Below are positions 1 to 6,597 of a stretch of DNA of 18,192 nucleotides, in pieces (the first letter of the stretch is position 1; each line of letters begins with the position of its first letter). Origin of the DNA: Parafilimonas sp. (GTDB taxonomy: Bacteria > Bacteroidota > Bacteroidia > Chitinophagales > Chitinophagaceae). Under the pieces are notes generated by a model. The model saw only the letters and a list, made by a program, of their open reading frames with translations. It made no database searches and was not told the origin of the DNA. The translations under genes and the position numbers were made by a program. The stretch spans positions 1 through 18,192 of the forward strand of contig JAICKT010000035.1 in NCBI GenBank assembly GCA_025927795.1, read 5' to 3'.

Positions 1-342
1 ATAACCGAGCTTGATAAAAATTACAGCTCTAAAAATCCCGAAAATGATATAACCATTTATCGCATCATGCAGGAACTTTGTGGCAACATAATAAAGCATA
101 GTCACGCAACGCAGCTAAAAATAACATCGCATATAGAAAACAACATTTTAACTTTCACTATCCAACATAATGGTAAAGGATTAACGCAGGATGAATTTGA
201 AAAACTGCGTTACGAAGGCAAAGGATTAGGCTTAAAGAATATTCAGAACCGGATTATTTTATTGAAAGGCAAAATTAATTTTGAAAGAAATGAAAATGCA
301 AACACTATTACATTAATTATACCTGTAAATGCGCTGCTATGA
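1..342 (+). CDS. Sensor histidine kinase, NarL-partner type, C-terminal fragment (5' end outside window)
   Basis: The reading frame is open from base 1, so only the last 113 residues of the ATP-binding (HATPase_c) domain are present. The N-box is visible as YRIMQELCGNIIKH (fragment residues 20-33), with the Glu, Asn and Lys-His expected of NarX/DesK-like kinases. The G1 region reads HNGKG (residues 56-60) and the G2 region EGKGLGLKNIQNR follows. The kinase would autophosphorylate a His upstream of the window and pass phosphate to the regulator encoded next. Its stop codon overlaps that start (ATGA, 339-342), so the pair is translationally coupled. Oddity: the G1-box Asp that normally contacts adenine is His (CAT, 166-168). 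Input domains and signal are unknown. Confidence 0.88.
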   Translation: MTELDKNYSSKNPENDITIYRIMQELCGNIIKHSHATQLKITSHIENNILTFTIQHNGKGLTQDEFEKLRYEGKGLGLKNIQNRIILLKGKINFERNENANTITLIIPVNALL

Positions 343-989
343 AACCAATTACTATTGCAATTGCAGACGATTACAAAATATACAGAGATGGGTTAAAGCT
401 GTGCTTAGGTGCTGATAATAATTTACAGATTTTGTTTGAGGCTGATAATGGTGAAGAATTAATGGAAGCACTTAAAACGCAGCAGCCAGATATTATAATT
501 ATGGATTTAAACATGCCGCTGCTCGATGGAATGGAAGCAACAAAACTAATTAGCAAAAAATATGAACAAATAAAAGTTCTTGTAATAACCATGTATGATA
601 ATGATAAGTTTATTATTAACCTGATGGAAAATGGAGCGCATGGTTATTTGCTAAAAAATGCGGAGCCAAAAGAAATAATAAAAGCTATTTACGCTGTACA
701 TGAAAACGGTTATTACTTTAATGACCTTGTGAATAAAGCGCTGCTAAAAAAACTTGTGATGAAAAATAACTTGAAACCTTCTTTCAACCACAATATTGAA
801 TTAACCGAAAGAGAACAAGAGGTTTTAAAAATGATTTGCGAAGAAAAAACTGCTGCAGAAATAGGGAAGGAGATTTTTCTCAGCCCGCGTTCGGTTGAAG
901 GAATTCGCACACGATTGATAGAAAAAGTTGGAGTAAGAAATACTGCCGGGCTCGTTATGTTTGCAGTTAAGAACGGTTTAGCGGATTAA
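339..989 (+). CDS. NarL/FixJ-family two-component response regulator
   Basis: A 216-residue protein with two parts. The receiver domain (about 1-120) has the acidic pair D10-D11, phosphoacceptor D56 in the IIIMDLNMP segment, the conserved T84 and K106. The LuxR/GerE helix-turn-helix (about 155-201) starts with LTEREQEVL and carries the recognition helix LSPRSVEGIRTRLIEK. The length is typical of the family. It should be phosphorylated by the kinase whose gene overlaps its start and then bind DNA as a dimer. The target genes cannot be read from this window; the ribosomal operon starts 98 bp downstream but has its own promoter-like sequence. All receiver catalytic residues are intact. The class is sure; the regulon is unknown. 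Confidence 0.95.
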   Translation: MKPITIAIADDYKIYRDGLKLCLGADNNLQILFEADNGEELMEALKTQQPDIIIMDLNMPLLDGMEATKLISKKYEQIKVLVITMYDNDKFIINLMENGAHGYLLKNAEPKEIIKAIYAVHENGYYFNDLVNKALLKKLVMKNNLKPSFNHNIELTEREQEVLKMICEEKTAAEIGKEIFLSPRSVEGIRTRLIEKVGVRNTAGLVMFAVKNGLAD

Positions 990-1025
990 TAATGTCAATT
1001 ATTTCCAAAAAACTTTCTTAAAAGC

Positions 1026-1056
1026 TTGTCTGGTATAAGCAATACACATAACTTTG
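1026..1056 (+). promoter_or_regulatory. Candidate Bacteroidota sigma-A-type promoter for the S10 operon
   Basis: TTG at 1026-1028 is followed 20 bp later by TAACTTTG (1049-1056), an exact match to the TAnnTTTG -7 element. Spacing and both elements fit the -33/-7 consensus described in Bacteroides and Flavobacterium. Transcription would start near 1063, leaving a leader of about 25 nt before rpsJ. It lies in the only gap between the two-component genes and rpsJ. No other match of this quality was seen upstream of the operon. Confidence 0.6.
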
Positions 1057-1087
1057 CGCTCCCAAAATGAAAATTTTGGTTTGAATT

Positions 1088-1393
1088 ATGTCTCAGCGAA
1101 TCAGAATAAAATTACAGTCATACGATCACAACCTGGTTGATAAATCAGCTGAAAAGATTGTAAAAACTGTACGCAGCACAGGTGCGGTAGTAACAGGACC
1201 AATTCCTCTACCAACACACAAAAGAATTTTTACTGTTCTTCGTTCACCACATGTAAACAAGAAAAGTCGTGAACAGTTTCAGTTGGCAACGCACAAACGT
1301 TTATTGGATATCTATACTTCTTCATCAAGAACTGTAGATGCATTGAGTAAACTTGATTTGCCAAGTGGTGTAGAAGTTGAGATTAAAGCATAA
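1088..1393 (+). CDS. rpsJ: 30S ribosomal protein S10
   Basis: At 101 residues this is a full-length S10, recognisable from RIRIKLQSYDHNLVDKSAEKIV at the N-terminus and TGPIPLPTHKR in the extended loop that reaches into the 30S head. In other bacteria S10 also serves as NusE in transcription antitermination. It is the first gene of the operon here, 25 nt or so after the predicted transcription start. The stop codon lies inside a GC-rich palindromic repeat (1391-1423), and L3 follows only after an unusually long 293-nt gap. Nothing in the protein itself is unusual. Assignment is secure. Confidence 0.98.
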   Translation: MSQRIRIKLQSYDHNLVDKSAEKIVKTVRSTGAVVTGPIPLPTHKRIFTVLRSPHVNKKSREQFQLATHKRLLDIYTSSSRTVDALSKLDLPSGVEVEIKA

Positions 1394-1530
1394 AGCCCCC
1401 ATCCCCTAAAGGGGGGTAAGGCAACAGTTCTTATAAATAATTTATCTCTCAATTCTGTAATCAGAAAAAAAGAGCTCTGAAAATAAACTAATCGATGTAC
1501 TAATTCCCTTTAGGGTTAGGGCATCGGGTA
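1391..1530 (+). repeat. CCCCTAAAGGGG-type inverted repeat, copy 1 (S10-L3 gap)
   Basis: The left arm begins at the rpsJ stop codon and contains CCCC-TAAA-GGGG (1403-1414). Bases 1391-1423 match 3283-3315 at 31 of 33 positions. The right arm carries CCCTTTAGGG (1506-1515) followed by TTAGGG, roughly the reverse complement of the left arm, about 90 nt downstream. Each arm can fold locally and the two arms can also pair with each other. The same two-arm layout recurs between L23 and L2. The short length and paired arms suggest a REP/MITE-like extragenic element; its genomic copy number is not visible here. Confidence 0.7.
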
Positions 1531-1686
1531 CATATAAACAAGCCCTTCGAGGTTTGTTTACTGCCGGTACTTCTCTCCCAAATACTTTTGGGAAACAAAA
1601 GAAAAGGTCGGTGGCAAACAGGGATTGAATTCCGATTTTTCCTTCGGGATGTCCTTATAACCATGCGGGGCAAAAACCGCAAATAA
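1531..1686 (+). other. Structured non-coding spacer before rplC
   Basis: No convincing gene lies here. Three hairpins can be read in the RNA sense: a 10-bp stem with a CTTCGA loop (1535-1560); a 7-bp stem with a TACT loop (1576-1593, CCCAAA/TTTGGG); and TGCGG/CCGCA (1664-1681), ending 5 nt before the rplC start. TACTTTTG at 1583-1590 resembles a -7 promoter element, but no TTG lies at the right distance upstream. Other CCC/GGG-rich short inverted segments lie at 1628-1652. With the repeat just upstream this makes a 293-nt gap, the longest in the operon. It could be a regulatory leader, a processed spacer or decayed mobile sequence. Confidence 0.45.
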
Positions 1687-2304
1687 ATGAAAGGAATTAT
1701 TGGAAAAAAGATTGGGATGACCAGCATCTTCACTCCCGATGGAAAGCAAACAGCTTGCACCATCATTGAAGCTGGTCCTTGCGTAGTAACCCAGGTTAAA
1801 ACAAAAGACACTGATGGTTACACTTCTCTTCAGCTCGCTTTCGGAGACAAAAACGAAAAGCATTCTATTAAAGCTGAAACAAATCACTTCTCAAAAGCTA
1901 ATACTGCTCCTAAAAAGTTCGTAAAAGAATTCCGCGATTATAATATTTCCAAAGCTTTAGGTGAAACTATCACTGTTGACATTTTTTCTGAAGGTGAAAA
2001 TGTTGAGGTGGTTGGTACATCAAAGGGTAAGGGTTTCCAGGGCGTAGTTAAACGTCATGGATTTCACGGTGTGGGTGGACAATCACATGGTCAGCATGAC
2101 CGTTCAAGAGCACCGGGTTCAATCGGTAACTCTTCTGATGCTTCACGTGTATTTAAGGGCGTACGTATGGCAGGAAGAATGGGCAGCGACCGTGTTAAGC
2201 TGAAAGGTTTGAAAGTGGTAAAAATATTTCCTGATAAAAATTATATTCTTATCAGCGGTTCTGTGCCGGGTCACAACGGCTCTATTGTTTTAATTCAGAA
2301 ATAA
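1687..2304 (+). CDS. rplC: 50S ribosomal protein L3
   Basis: A 205-residue L3. The N-terminal MKGIIGKKIGMTSIF and the central GFQGVVKRHGFHGVGGQSHG loop that approaches the peptidyl transferase centre are both clear, followed by RAPGSIG and GRMGSDRV. L3 is an early assembly protein binding the 3' end of 23S rRNA. The ATG is the first in frame that gives the conserved N-terminus; it follows a small hairpin and an A-rich stretch, with no Shine-Dalgarno sequence. L4 follows after 10 nt, so the two are surely co-transcribed. Confidence 0.98.
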   Translation: MKGIIGKKIGMTSIFTPDGKQTACTIIEAGPCVVTQVKTKDTDGYTSLQLAFGDKNEKHSIKAETNHFSKANTAPKKFVKEFRDYNISKALGETITVDIFSEGENVEVVGTSKGKGFQGVVKRHGFHGVGGQSHGQHDRSRAPGSIGNSSDASRVFKGVRMAGRMGSDRVKLKGLKVVKIFPDKNYILISGSVPGHNGSIVLIQK

Positions 2305-2314
2305 ATTAGAAGAA

Positions 2315-2959
2315 ATGCAAGTTGATGTTTTAAATATAAAAGGCGAGAAGACCGGCAGAACATTAGAATTGCCTGATGATATTTTTGGTGTTGAACCAAA
2401 TGACCATGTAATTTATCTAGCAGTTAAACAATACCTGGCTGCACAACGCCAGGGCACACATAAGGTAAAAACACGTGCTGAAGTGCATGGTGCAAGCCGT
2501 AAGCTTCATCGCCAGAAAGGTACCGGTGGTTCAAGAAAAGGTAACATCAGGAACCCATTATATAAAGGTGGTGGTACTGTGTTTGGTCCTAAGCCGCACA
2601 GTTATGATTTCAAGCTGAATAAAAAAGTAAAGGACTTAGCTAAGGTTAGCGCTTTATCACACAAAACAAAAAATAATGCGCTTGTAGTGGTTGAAGATTT
2701 TAAGCTGGATGCACCTAAAACAAAACAGGTTACTGATAGTTTCAAAAGCTTGAAGATTAACGATAAGAAAATATTGTTTGTTGTTGATGAATTTAACGAC
2801 AACCTGTTTTTAAGTCTTCGTAATATATCGAAAGTTGAGAGCACAGTTTTAGCCGATTTAAATACTTATGATATAGTAAATGCAGATGTTTTAGTGTTGA
2901 CGGAAAACTCAGCAAAAATCTTTATAGAAGAAGCAGAAGAGGCAACAGCAGAAGCATAA
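2315..2959 (+). CDS. rplD: 50S ribosomal protein L4
   Basis: A 214-residue protein of the L4/L1e family. The tunnel-lining loop is visible at residues 54-80 (RAEVHGASRKLHRQKGTGG and RKGNIRNPLYKGGG), which is also the region tied to macrolide susceptibility. The C-terminal half contains the alternating beta-alpha fold and ends in an acidic EEAEEATAEA tail. In E. coli L4 represses its own S10 operon by binding the leader; whether it does so in this lineage is unknown, and the leader here is only about 25 nt. It sits 10 nt after L3 and 26 nt before L23. Family assignment is secure. Confidence 0.98.
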   Translation: MQVDVLNIKGEKTGRTLELPDDIFGVEPNDHVIYLAVKQYLAAQRQGTHKVKTRAEVHGASRKLHRQKGTGGSRKGNIRNPLYKGGGTVFGPKPHSYDFKLNKKVKDLAKVSALSHKTKNNALVVVEDFKLDAPKTKQVTDSFKSLKINDKKILFVVDEFNDNLFLSLRNISKVESTVLADLNTYDIVNADVLVLTENSAKIFIEEAEEATAEA

Positions 2960-2985
2960 TTGAATAACATTTCAATAAAAGAAAA

Positions 2986-3285
2986 ATGCAATTAGCAGAA
3001 GTTTTAATAAAACCGATACTTACAGAAAAAGCAAATGCGCAACAGGAAAAGTTGAAGCGTTATGCTTTTAAAGTAAATCGTAAAGCAAACAAGCTTGAGA
3101 TTAAAAAAGCGGTTGAAGATTTTTATGGTGTGGCTGTAGTAAATGTAAATACTTTGGTTGCGCCCGGAAAAAATAAAACACGTTTTACAAAAGCGGGTTA
3201 TATTAAAGGTGTTAGACCAGCTTATAAAAAAGCATTGGTAACATTAGCAGAAGGTGATACAATTGATTTGTACGCGAATATTTAA
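2986..3285 (+). CDS. rplW: 50S ribosomal protein L23
   Basis: A 99-residue L23, identified by LIKPILTEKANAQQEKLKRY at the N-terminus, followed by FKVNRKANKLEIKKAVEDFYGVAVVNVNTL. L23 sits at the tunnel exit and is the docking site for trigger factor and SRP, functionally linked to SecY at the end of this operon. The start ATG is preceded by an A-rich stretch typical of Bacteroidota. The stop codon is the first three bases of the second CCCCTAAAGGGG-type repeat (3283 on). No unusual residues were noted. Confidence 0.97.
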   Translation: MQLAEVLIKPILTEKANAQQEKLKRYAFKVNRKANKLEIKKAVEDFYGVAVVNVNTLVAPGKNKTRFTKAGYIKGVRPAYKKALVTLAEGDTIDLYANI

Positions 3286-3411
3286 AGCCCCCAACCCCTA
3301 AAGGGGAGTAAGGCAAAGAGTAATGGCATTCAGTTGCCGCAAAAATTGAAATAATTATTAACCGCCCAAATTATTTGGGTCTTAAAAAGTCCCTTTAGGG
3401 ATTTAGGGTAC
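3283..3411 (+). repeat. CCCCTAAAGGGG-type inverted repeat, copy 2 (L23-L2 gap)
   Basis: The left arm starts at the rplW stop codon and has CCCC-TAAA-GGGG at 3295-3306. The right arm, CCCTTTAGGGATTTAGGG (3391-3408), approximates the reverse complement of the left arm and ends two to four bases before the rplB start codon. Between them is a 15-bp palindrome, CCCAAATTATTTGGG (3365-3379), which resembles the CCCAAA/TTTGGG hairpin of the S10-L3 gap. The whole gap therefore looks like a shorter version of the first element. It fills the space that would hold the translation-initiation region of rplB. Confidence 0.7.
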
Positions 3412-3412
3412 T

Positions 3413-4252
3413 ATGGCATTAAAAAAATATAAACCGGTTACAGCAGGCACACGTTGGAGAATTGGCAATGCGTATGCTGAACTTACATCTGATACACCTG
3501 AAAAAAGTTTGCTGGAGCCCCAACACCAAAAAGCTGGTCGTAATGCACAAGGACACCGCTCTATGCGTTATAAAGGTGGTGGTCATAAAAAGAAATATCG
3601 TATTGTAGATTTCAAGCGTAATAAAAAAGATATTGAAGCGAAAGTATTGACGATTGAATATGACCCAAATCGTTCTGCATTCATTGCTTTGGTTGAATAT
3701 ACTGATGGTGAAAAAAGATACATTATTGCACCGCAAGGCTTGCAGGTTGGTACCACAATTATTGCTGGTGATGCAGTAACACCTGAAGTCGGAAATGCAT
3801 TGCAGTTAAAAAATATGCCTCTTGGTACAAATGTGCATAATATTGAAATGCAACCCGGTCATGGTGGAAAGTTAGCAAGAAGTGCAGGTTCATCTGCACA
3901 GCTTAATGCAAAAGAAGAAAAATATGCGGTATTAAAAATGCCTTCCGGTGAATTAAGAAGGGTGCTGATTAACTGTTATGCAACTGTTGGTGTTGTTTCA
4001 AACAGCGACCACAATTTGCAGACAATGGGTAAGGCAGGAAGAAATCGCTGGAGAGGTATTCGCCCACGTAACCGCGGTGTTGCCATGAACCCTGTTGACC
4101 ATCCAATGGGTGGTGGTGAAGGTAAAGCTTCAGGTGGTCATCCAAGAAGCAGAACGGGTAAATATGCAAAAGGCGAAATAACAAGAAAGCATGGTAAGAG
4201 CAGTAATAAGCTTATCCTGCAAAGAAAGAATGGAAGAAAAATCTCTAAATAA
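3413..4252 (+). CDS. rplB: 50S ribosomal protein L2
   Basis: A 279-residue L2, a primary 23S rRNA-binding protein needed for subunit association and peptidyl transfer. The RNA-binding OB-fold and SH3-like domains span about 40-200. The functionally important segment RGVAMNPVDHPMGGGEGKAS is intact, with H230 at the place of E. coli H229. The basic C-terminus RKNGRKISK is typical. The start follows directly on the right arm of an inverted repeat, so its upstream region is GC-rich (TTTAGGGTACT), unlike the A-rich stretches before most neighbours. S19 follows after 28 nt. Confidence 0.98.
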   Translation: MALKKYKPVTAGTRWRIGNAYAELTSDTPEKSLLEPQHQKAGRNAQGHRSMRYKGGGHKKKYRIVDFKRNKKDIEAKVLTIEYDPNRSAFIALVEYTDGEKRYIIAPQGLQVGTTIIAGDAVTPEVGNALQLKNMPLGTNVHNIEMQPGHGGKLARSAGSSAQLNAKEEKYAVLKMPSGELRRVLINCYATVGVVSNSDHNLQTMGKAGRNRWRGIRPRNRGVAMNPVDHPMGGGEGKASGGHPRSRTGKYAKGEITRKHGKSSNKLILQRKNGRKISK

Positions 4253-4280
4253 TTAATTAGAAATCGTAAACAAAATATAA

Positions 4281-4550
4281 ATGGGTCGTTCGATTAAAAA
4301 AGGTCCTTATGTTGATGTAAAGCTTGATAAAAAGGTTACAAACATTAACGAAGGAAAAAATAAAAAATCAGTGATTAAAACATGGAGCCGTCGCTCTACT
4401 ATTACTCCTGATTTTGTTGGTCATACTTTCGCTGTGCATAACGGAAATAAATTTATTCCGGTATATATAACAGAATTTATGGTAGGTCATAAATTAGGTG
4501 AATTTGCACCAACAAGAAACTTTAGAGCACACTCAGGTAATAAACAATAA
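4281..4550 (+). CDS. rpsS: 30S ribosomal protein S19
   Basis: An 89-residue S19 with the hallmark MGRSIKKGPYVDVKLDKKV start and the central TWSRRSTITPDFVGHTFAVHNGNKFIPVYI, ending in GEFAPTRNFRAHSG. It binds the 3' domain of 16S rRNA in the head with S13 and contacts the A-site region. It lies 28 nt after rplB and 40 nt before rplV. The leader is A-rich (AAACAAAATATAA), without a Shine-Dalgarno motif. Length and sequence are ordinary for the family. Confidence 0.98.
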   Translation: MGRSIKKGPYVDVKLDKKVTNINEGKNKKSVIKTWSRRSTITPDFVGHTFAVHNGNKFIPVYITEFMVGHKLGEFAPTRNFRAHSGNKQ

Positions 4551-4590
4551 TTGTGTTTGATGTTGCAAGACATCAAATAAAAAAATAAAA

Positions 4591-4932
4591 ATGGAAGCAG
4601 TAGCAAAACTTAGAAATTATCCGACAGGTCCGCGCAAAATGCGTTTGCTGGCTGATGTTATTCGTGGCATGCAGGTTGAAAAAGCACTTGGCATTTTAGA
4701 ACATCATCCGCAACACAACGCAACACCGTTGGCAAAACTTTTAAGAAGTGCCATCAGTAACTGGCAACAGGCAAACACAGATGCAAATGCAGCCGATGCA
4801 AATCTTTTTGTAAAGACAGTTTTTGTTGATGGCGGCAGAACATTAAAGCGTATGCGCCCGGCACCACAAGGTCGTGGTTACAGAGTGCGCAAACGCAGCA
4901 ATCATGTAACAATAATTGTTGATAGTAAATAA
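4591..4932 (+). CDS. rplV: 50S ribosomal protein L22
   Basis: A 113-residue L22. The N-terminal helix segment NYPTGPRKMRLLADVIRGM is characteristic, and the long beta-hairpin that lines the exit tunnel is seen as KRMRPAPQGRGYRVRKRSNH (residues 86-105). Changes in this hairpin are known to affect macrolide binding in other bacteria; here it looks normal. The gene is preceded by an A-only-type leader (AAAAAAATAAAA). It is followed by a 132-nt gap containing an inverted repeat before S3. Confidence 0.97.
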   Translation: MEAVAKLRNYPTGPRKMRLLADVIRGMQVEKALGILEHHPQHNATPLAKLLRSAISNWQQANTDANAADANLFVKTVFVDGGRTLKRMRPAPQGRGYRVRKRSNHVTIIVDSK

Positions 4933-4947
4933 ATTTGAAAATTAGTC

Positions 4948-5050
4948 AATTTGAAGATTTGAAAATGATTTTCAGTTGACGCATTAAACTAAAAATAAAA
5001 GGTTTGAAAGATTTGAGTTCGGCATTAGCACATTATCAAATCTTCAAATT
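4948..5050 (+). repeat. Inverted repeat of a GAAGATTTGA-type word (L22-S3 gap)
   Basis: Bases 4948-4967 and the reverse complement of 5031-5050 match at 19 of 20 positions, giving a long AU-rich stem around a loop of about 63 nt. Related words (TTTGAAAATT at 4934-4943, GGTTTGAAAGATTTGAG at 5001-5017) add more partial copies, and the right side continues as TTCAAACTCAAAAT up to the rpsC start at 5065. No coding potential was seen in the gap. Low sequence complexity means part of the similarity could be slippage-derived. Confidence 0.65.
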
Positions 5051-5064
5051 TTCAAACTCAAAAT

Positions 5065-5847
5065 ATGGGTCAAAAAGCAAATCCAATTGGTAACCGGTTA
5101 GGTATTATCCGTGGATGGGAAAGCAACTGGTATGGCAGCAAAAAAGATTTCGCCAAGAAGCTCATCGAGGATAATAAAATAAGAAATTATCTCAATGCGC
5201 GTATCAACAAAGGCGGTATTTCTAAAATCGTTATTGAGCGCACATTAGGTAAGTTGATTGTAACGATACATACATCAAAACCGGGAATCATTATTGGTAA
5301 AGGCGGCGGTGAAGTTGACAGGATTAAAGAAGAGTTGAAAAAGCTTACGAACAATGAAGATGTTCAGATAAACATTCTTGAAATTCGCCGCCCTGAATTA
5401 GATGCAATGATTGTTGCAGATAACATTGCACGCCAGATTGAAAACCGCATCAATTATAAAAGAGCTATTAAAATGGCAATTGCTTCATCACTTCGTATGG
5501 GTGCTGAAGGAATTAAAGTGAAAGTTGCTGGTCGTTTAGGTGGTGCAGAAATAGCACGTACCGAAGAGATAAAACAAGGTCGTACACCATTACATACTTT
5601 CCGTATGGACATTGATTATGCAAATGTTTTTGCATTAACAGTATATGGCAAAATCGGAATTAAAGTATGGATTTGTAAAGGTGAAGTTTTAGGCAAGCGT
5701 GAACTCAATCCAAACTTTATTGGTGGCAAGAGTGATGTAAGTGATAGGAGAGAAAGAAGACCTGGTGGTGATAGGGATAGAGGTGATGACCGTCGTGACC
5801 ATGGCAGAGATAATCGCGGTGGCGGAAGAAGAGATAATAGAAGATAG
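5065..5847 (+). CDS. rpsC: 30S ribosomal protein S3
   Basis: A 260-residue S3, longer than the 233-residue E. coli protein. MGQKANPIGNRLGIIRGW opens the N-terminal domain. The KH domain carries the GKGG turn at residues 78-81 within KPGIIIGKGGGEVDRIK. The C-terminal domain includes GRLGGAEIARTEEIKQGRTPLHTFRMDIDYA, so the mRNA-entry helicase face should be normal. The extra length is a tail (about 221-260) made almost wholly of Arg, Gly and Asp, with RG and DR repeats, probably disordered. The gene sits between two gaps filled with inverted repeats. Confidence 0.97.
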   Translation: MGQKANPIGNRLGIIRGWESNWYGSKKDFAKKLIEDNKIRNYLNARINKGGISKIVIERTLGKLIVTIHTSKPGIIIGKGGGEVDRIKEELKKLTNNEDVQINILEIRRPELDAMIVADNIARQIENRINYKRAIKMAIASSLRMGAEGIKVKVAGRLGGAEIARTEEIKQGRTPLHTFRMDIDYANVFALTVYGKIGIKVWICKGEVLGKRELNPNFIGGKSDVSDRRERRPGGDRDRGDDRRDHGRDNRGGGRRDNRR

Positions 5848-5849
5848 AG

Positions 5850-5933
5850 AGCTCTTAGCCGTTGGCTTTTAGCTGATGGCTTAGAAATAAAAATTAATTA
5901 ACGCTAATAGCTAAAAGCTAGAAGCTAAAAGCT
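5850..5933 (+). repeat. Heptad (RGCYNNT) inverted-repeat array, copy 1 (S3-L16 gap)
   Basis: The left arm (5850-5880) is made of 7-bp units beginning AGCT/AGCC/GGCT. The right arm (5903-5933) is its reverse complement apart from eight positions, several of which would still pair as G-U in RNA. A 22-nt AT-rich loop separates them. The right arm ends 6 nt before the rplP start codon. The 10-mer GCTAAAAGCT occurs twice in the right arm and recurs in the L14-L24 gap and upstream of the xylulokinase gene. Confidence 0.75.
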
Positions 5934-5939
5934 TAACAA

Positions 5940-6359
5940 ATGTTACAGCCAAAGAGAACGAAACACAGAAAAGCACAGAAGGGAAGAATTCGCAGCGTTG
6001 CAAAACGTGGTACATCTATAGCTTTTGGTTCTTATGCATTAAAATCATTAGAGCCGATATGGTTAACCAACAGGCAAATTGAAGCTGCGCGCCAGGCTTT
6101 AACACGTGCTATGAAACGTGAAGGAAATGTTTGGATTCGCATATTCCCTGACAAGCCAATCACACGCAAACCACTTGAAGTGAGAATGGGTAAAGGAAAA
6201 GGTAATCCTGAATTTTGGGCTGCTGTAGTAGAACCAGGTCGTATTTTATTTGAGTGTGATGGCGTATCAGAACAGGTAGCACAGGAAGCAATGCATTTGG
6301 CTGCACAAAAGCTTCCCATCAAAACAAAATTTATTGCAAGAAGAGATTTGCAGGCTTAA
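5940..6359 (+). CDS. rplP: 50S ribosomal protein L16
   Basis: A 139-residue L16, recognised by MLQPKRTKHRKAQKGR, FGSYALKSLEPIWLTNRQIEAARQA and RIFPDKPITRKPLEVRMGKGKGNPEFWAAVVEPGRILFE. L16 organises the A-site and elbow region of 23S rRNA. The Arg before MGKGKG (R82) matches the residue hydroxylated in E. coli L16; whether it is modified here is unknown. The start codon comes 6 nt after the end of an inverted-repeat arm. L29 follows after 24 nt, consistent with co-transcription. Confidence 0.98.
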   Translation: MLQPKRTKHRKAQKGRIRSVAKRGTSIAFGSYALKSLEPIWLTNRQIEAARQALTRAMKREGNVWIRIFPDKPITRKPLEVRMGKGKGNPEFWAAVVEPGRILFECDGVSEQVAQEAMHLAAQKLPIKTKFIARRDLQA

Positions 6360-6383
6360 TATAAAAAGAATAAATTTTTAGCA

Positions 6384-6593
6384 ATGGCAAACAGAATAGA
6401 ATTTAATAAAAGCTTGAAAGATTTGAATGAGCAGGATTTGAAAGCTCGCATTACAGAAGATAAGCTTCGTTTAAAAAAGCTTGAATTTGCTCATGCAATT
6501 TCACCGCTTGAAAATCCTTTGAGCATTCGCGGTTTACGCAAAGACATTGCACGTTTGCAAACAGAATTAAAGCAAAGAACATTACAAGCATAA
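6384..6593 (+). CDS. rpmC: 50S ribosomal protein L29
   Basis: A 69-residue, mostly helical protein of the L29 family. The identifying parts are the N-terminal half with LKDLNEQDLKARITEDKLRLKKLEFAHAIS and the second helix ENPLSIRGLRKDIARLQTELKQR. The usual bacterial start has a Glu-Leu pair (roughly MKxxELR); here the N-terminus is slightly extended with MANRIEFNKS, as seen in Bacteroidota. With L23 it forms part of the nascent-chain exit platform. It lies 24 nt after L16 and 4 nt before S17. Confidence 0.95.
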   Translation: MANRIEFNKSLKDLNEQDLKARITEDKLRLKKLEFAHAISPLENPLSIRGLRKDIARLQTELKQRTLQA

Positions 6594-6597
6594 TATA

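Noticed and set aside
1583..1590. TACTTTTG as a promoter -7 element for rplC
   Set aside because: The element matches TAnnTTTG but the nearest TTTG is about 26 bp upstream, outside the usual 19-20 bp spacing, and the site lies in a hairpin.
1500..1887. Two overlapping minus-strand open frames across the rpsJ-rplC gap and the start of rplC
   Set aside because: They overlap a certain gene, have no recognisable domain, and their composition reflects the repeat sequence; they are chance frames.
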